Origin: an uncultured bacterium
Lineage (GTDB): Bacteria > Bacillota > Clostridia > Lachnospirales > Lachnospiraceae
Assembly: GCA_947383005.1 (NCBI GenBank)
Contig: CANDBT010000001.1
Location: 1 to 64,000 of the forward strand
DNA: 64,000 nt
Direction: 5' to 3'
In this document: positions 61,443 through 64,000 of the stretch, in pieces
Layout: every line of letters starts with the position of its first letter
Numbering within the stretch: position 1 is the stretch's first letter
Notes under the pieces: model-generated
Told to the model about the DNA's origin: nothing
Database searches by the model: none
The model's input: only the letters and a program-made list of their open reading frames with translations
Position numbers and translations under genes: made by a program

Positions 61443-62433
61443 GTTTATGTCTCCCTGTTTTGGCCAGGCTTACCTGGAGCCGGGGGGAAATCCAACATAA
61501 AAACATTCCTGCGGCTGTGTGAAATTCCAAATTTCCGGATAGTATGGTTTGCAGCCCGTATTTTCGTACATAAGAGTGCAGGAGATGCTCCATATTTGAT
61601 TTCTTCTTGCTGTTTCCCGTAAGACTGGCACTTTCACATAAAATGCGGTAATAGACCAGGATTTGATAAAAATGAAGCTGGTTTAAGGCTTCTTTCTGTT
61701 TGTGTAAAAGCTTCTCTGCGCTTTTTAATGCCTCTATCCAGGATCGCCGGCTTCGGTAATAACAGGCATCCCATTTCTGTTTTTGCATGGCGGAACCTTT
61801 TCGCCATAAATAATGGTAGCCTATTGTATTGCTAATGGAGATATGATGAGCCTTCTGTAGATAACGGATAAGAAACAGCATGTCCTCGCCGACAAGATAT
61901 TTACCGGAAAAAAGGATTTTGTTGTCGGCGATAATTTTTCTGACCAGCATTTTATTCCATAAGGAACGTCCGATTTCATCATGGAAAAATATCATAGATA
62001 AAAGTTTATCTGCATCCAGGACATCCGGCGATGGTTTTAAGACACGACGTATCTGCCCGTTTTCTTCGTCCTCCTGGAAACCGCAGACGGCCATTTGGAC
62101 ATCTGGTATCTGCATGCCTGAATACAAAGTTTGTATATATTCGGGATTAAGAAAATCATCTCCGTCTACAAAGCAGATATATTTTCCGTGGGCCAGGGAA
62201 AGCCCCCTATTCCTGGCTGCGGATACTCCCTGATTGGATTGGTGGATAACCGAGATGCGGGTGTCCCACTGGGCGATTTCCTCGCACAATTTTCCTGTGC
62301 CATCGGCGGAACCATCATCTATGACAATAACTTCCAAATTTTGGTATATCTGTTTTCTTATGGAATCCAGGCATTTGGCAATCCAGGGAGCAACCTCATA
62401 AGCAGGGATAATAATAGATATTAATTCATTCAT
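61435..62433 (-). CDS. Family 2 glycosyltransferase
   Basis: A 332-residue GT-A enzyme: ISIIIPAYEVAPWIAKCLDS, VIDDGSADGTG, AARNRGLSLAHG and the metal-binding FVDGDDFL are intact, and SVGEDMLFL-like sequence follows. It adds one sugar during polymer synthesis at the membrane. The ATG at 62433 is taken, with GGAGG 12 bases upstream; an ATG four codons earlier overlaps that site. It overlaps the flippase fusion by eight bases. Confidence 0.9.
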   Translation of the reverse strand: MNELISIIIPAYEVAPWIAKCLDSIRKQIYQNLEVIVIDDGSADGTGKLCEEIAQWDTRISVIHQSNQGVSAARNRGLSLAHGKYICFVDGDDFLNPEYIQTLYSGMQIPDVQMAVCGFQEDEENGQIRRVLKPSPDVLDADKLLSMIFFHDEIGRSLWNKMLVRKIIADNKILFSGKYLVGEDMLFLIRYLQKAHHISISNTIGYHYLWRKGSAMQKQKWDACYYRSRRSWIEALKSAEKLLHKQKEALNQLHFYQILVYYRILCESASLTGNSKKKSNMEHLLHSYVRKYGLQTILSGNLEFHTAAGMFLCWISPRLQVSLAKTGRHKHD

Positions 62434-62453
62434 GATATGTTTCATCCTCCAGG

Positions 62454-63461
62454 TTATGATGCTGTATGGCCAAAATTTTTTTGCGGAATGAATCTGTTTT
62501 TCGGCGCTTTTCCGGTTACGATTTTTTTGCGGATATGAAAGGCAATTTTCCGCATAAACAGGGCAAATACGCGGGGGTTTTGCAGTATTCCGCAAGTGAC
62601 GCAGAAAACAAAAGCAGAAAAATCCTTCCGTTTTCTTGCTTCCATTCCTTGATAATATAAACGGAAAGCGCGGTTAAAATGCTTCCGTTTTCTGGAGGTC
62701 GGTTTTTCTTGTGCTAAAAATTGGTTAAAATCGGTTAAAGACCATGTTTGGTTTGTGTTTTTACAGATGCGGTACATTTTTCTCACAAACCGCTCGGATA
62801 AATATTGCCGATAGTAATCGGAGCGGGTGATACTGTTATTTCTTACCCGGTAATCAACCAGCACATCAGGAATGACCGCCATGCGGTATCCGCCATGCAG
62901 CATACGGAGCCATAAGTCATAATCCTCGCAGGAGGGAAGATTGACATATCCGCCCAGGGCCTGCAACACGGATTTTTTCATCAACACCGTAGAGTGAGAA
63001 ATCAGGTTGTCATATGGCAAAAGTTGTTTTAGCTGATGAGGATTCAAATTATTGATGAAATAACCAAGGCTCTCCCCCTTTTCGCTGATATTTTGCCTGG
63101 AAGCGGCGATAAAGTCCAATTGATGTTTGATAAGGAAAGTTAATTCGGTTTCCAGCCGCTGTGGATAGGCGATGTCATCGGCATCCAGTTTGGCGATGAA
63201 GTCCCCTCTGGCGGCTCGCCATCCCCGGTTGCTGCTGTGGGCAAACCCGATATTTTTTTTATTGCAAAGGACACGCACCCGTGTATCTTTATTGCTGTAG
63301 AAATTGGCGATTCTTTGCAAGATTTGGTTATCGGGGTTATCTAAGACAATCAGCAATTCAAAAAAAGGATAAGTCTGGTTTAAAATGGATAAAATGGCTT
63401 CTTTTAGTTCGTTTGGTTTTTCATTGTACGCACACATGATCACGGAAATCAAAGGTTTCAT
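62454..63461 (-). CDS. Family 2 glycosyltransferase
   Basis: A 335-residue GT-A enzyme: ISVIMCAYNEKPNELKEAI, ILNQTYPFFELLIVLDNP, SSNRGWRAARGDFIAKLDADD and the acidic SCEDYDLWLRM motif. The C-terminal region is helical and basic, probably touching the membrane. It lies 20 bases upstream of the next transferase and directly after the GT4 gene. Confidence 0.92.
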   Translation of the reverse strand: MKPLISVIMCAYNEKPNELKEAILSILNQTYPFFELLIVLDNPDNQILQRIANFYSNKDTRVRVLCNKKNIGFAHSSNRGWRAARGDFIAKLDADDIAYPQRLETELTFLIKHQLDFIAASRQNISEKGESLGYFINNLNPHQLKQLLPYDNLISHSTVLMKKSVLQALGGYVNLPSCEDYDLWLRMLHGGYRMAVIPDVLVDYRVRNNSITRSDYYRQYLSERFVRKMYRICKNTNQTWSLTDFNQFLAQEKPTSRKRKHFNRAFRLYYQGMEARKRKDFSAFVFCVTCGILQNPRVFALFMRKIAFHIRKKIVTGKAPKNRFIPQKNFGHTAS

Positions 63462-64000
63462 TTAGTTGCCCGGCTTTCTGTAAGTTGATATCCGGCGGTG
63501 CAAAACCGCGGAATATAGAGAAAAGGTCTGTCTGATTTGGCGCTTAAGGGAAAAATCCCTTTTTGCTATTTTTTGTCCGGCCAGACGGTATTGCTGGCAT
63601 AATTCGGGGTGTTCGATCGCTTCGGCCAAGGCGTTGGCCATTCCGGATATGCTTTTGGCCGGTGTCAGGAAGCCGTTTACGCCGTCCCGAATAATATCCC
63701 GATTGCCGATAACATCGGTCGCCACTACGGGAGTGCCGGAAGCCAGCGCTTCAACCAGTGTGTAAGGCATCCCCTCTTTTAATGAAGCAGATACAAAAAG
63801 GTCGCACAGAGAAAGAAGCTGTGGGATATCATGGCGGAAGCCGGTAAGGAGAACAGAGGTTTGGATTCCCAGTTTGCTGATTTGGGCCTCGATTTCCTGC
63901 CGGGTCGGGCCGTCACCGATAAGGAGCAGGCGGCAGCGGGGATATTTTTTTAAAAGTTTGGCAAAAGCGGCTAAAAGATAGCGATGCCCTTTTGTCCGTT
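63462..64000 (-). CDS. Family 4 glycosyltransferase, partial at the window edge
   Basis: The frame is open to the end of the window; 179 C-terminal residues are visible. CRLLLIGDGPTRQEIE, VLLTGFRHDIPQLLSLCDLF and the donor-binding ASLKEGMPYTLVEALASGTP (E-x7-E) identify a GT-B enzyme of family 4. The N-terminal acceptor domain lies outside. An ATG at 63770 is internal and not a start. Confidence 0.9.
   Translation of the reverse strand, partial: RTKGHRYLLAAFAKLLKKYPRCRLLLIGDGPTRQEIEAQISKLGIQTSVLLTGFRHDIPQLLSLCDLFVSASLKEGMPYTLVEALASGTPVVATDVIGNRDIIRDGVNGFLTPAKSISGMANALAEAIEHPELCQQYRLAGQKIAKRDFSLKRQIRQTFSLYSAVLHRRISTYRKPGN

Overview
The window reads as a chromosome segment of a low-to-mid GC, anaerobic, Gram-positive bacterium of the class Clostridia, most likely a Lachnospiraceae-like gut organism. 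The basis is strong Shine-Dalgarno sites (AGGAGG), TTGACA/TATAAT promoters, MecA, GdpP, the rpsF-ssb-rpsR and rplI-dnaB blocks, pyruvate formate-lyase with its activase, a Tad locus with DUF5702 and a DUF6382/FHA-like protein, and families such as DUF4317, DUF951 and DUF3737. The genus cannot be named from what is visible.

Layout. 0-8.7 kb is an accessory, partly decayed region: a 3' half of tRNA-Arg, an ABC exporter pair, a LysR regulator, a frameshifted NADPH-dependent FMN reductase joined to a piece of a mobile-element DnaC/IstB ATPase, an acetyltransferase, a DUF3737 protein, a broken LysE exporter and a lipoprotein. 8.7-12.2 kb is a fermentation unit in which pyruvate formate-lyase is split: the large chain lacks the glycyl-radical domain, which is a separate small gene, followed by the activase. 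12.4-20.3 kb holds core singletons (DUF1858 protein, MecA, exonuclease, MurG, sigma factor, HIT protein, rhomboid) and two unrecognised or poorly known proteins. 20.6-31 kb is a complete Tad/Flp pilus operon on the minus strand. 31.2-46 kb carries ArsR, DUF2508, glycogen branching enzyme, a kinase-like protein, a two-component system, a secreted NlpC/P60 hydrolase, a MerR protein, DUF4317, and gdpP-rplI-dnaB.

46-51.4 kb contains an isolated, highly structured putative RNA and then a minus-strand operon of a circularly permuted ATP-grasp enzyme, an alpha-E protein, a transglutaminase and two M14-type deacylase/peptidases. This is a predicted but biochemically open peptide ligation/processing module. 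51.8-53.1 kb is rpsF-ssb-rpsR. 53.6-58.7 kb has an HExxH protein, DUF951, a sirtuin, an Eis-like acetyltransferase, a DUF2156 protein, ferritin and GtrA. 58.8 kb to the end is a polysaccharide locus with a flippase-ligase/polymerase fusion and three glycosyltransferases, the last cut by the window edge.

Three dispersed palindromic repeat families run through the intergenic spaces. One has 11-bp terminal inverted repeats and 8-bp target duplications (a MITE). One is built of interchangeable hairpin modules with compensatory stem changes. One is a GC-rich composite. In addition, a roughly 65-nt leader with a conserved hairpin and a nested short ORF precedes four unrelated genes. Some reading-frame defects sit in homopolymers and could be assembly errors.
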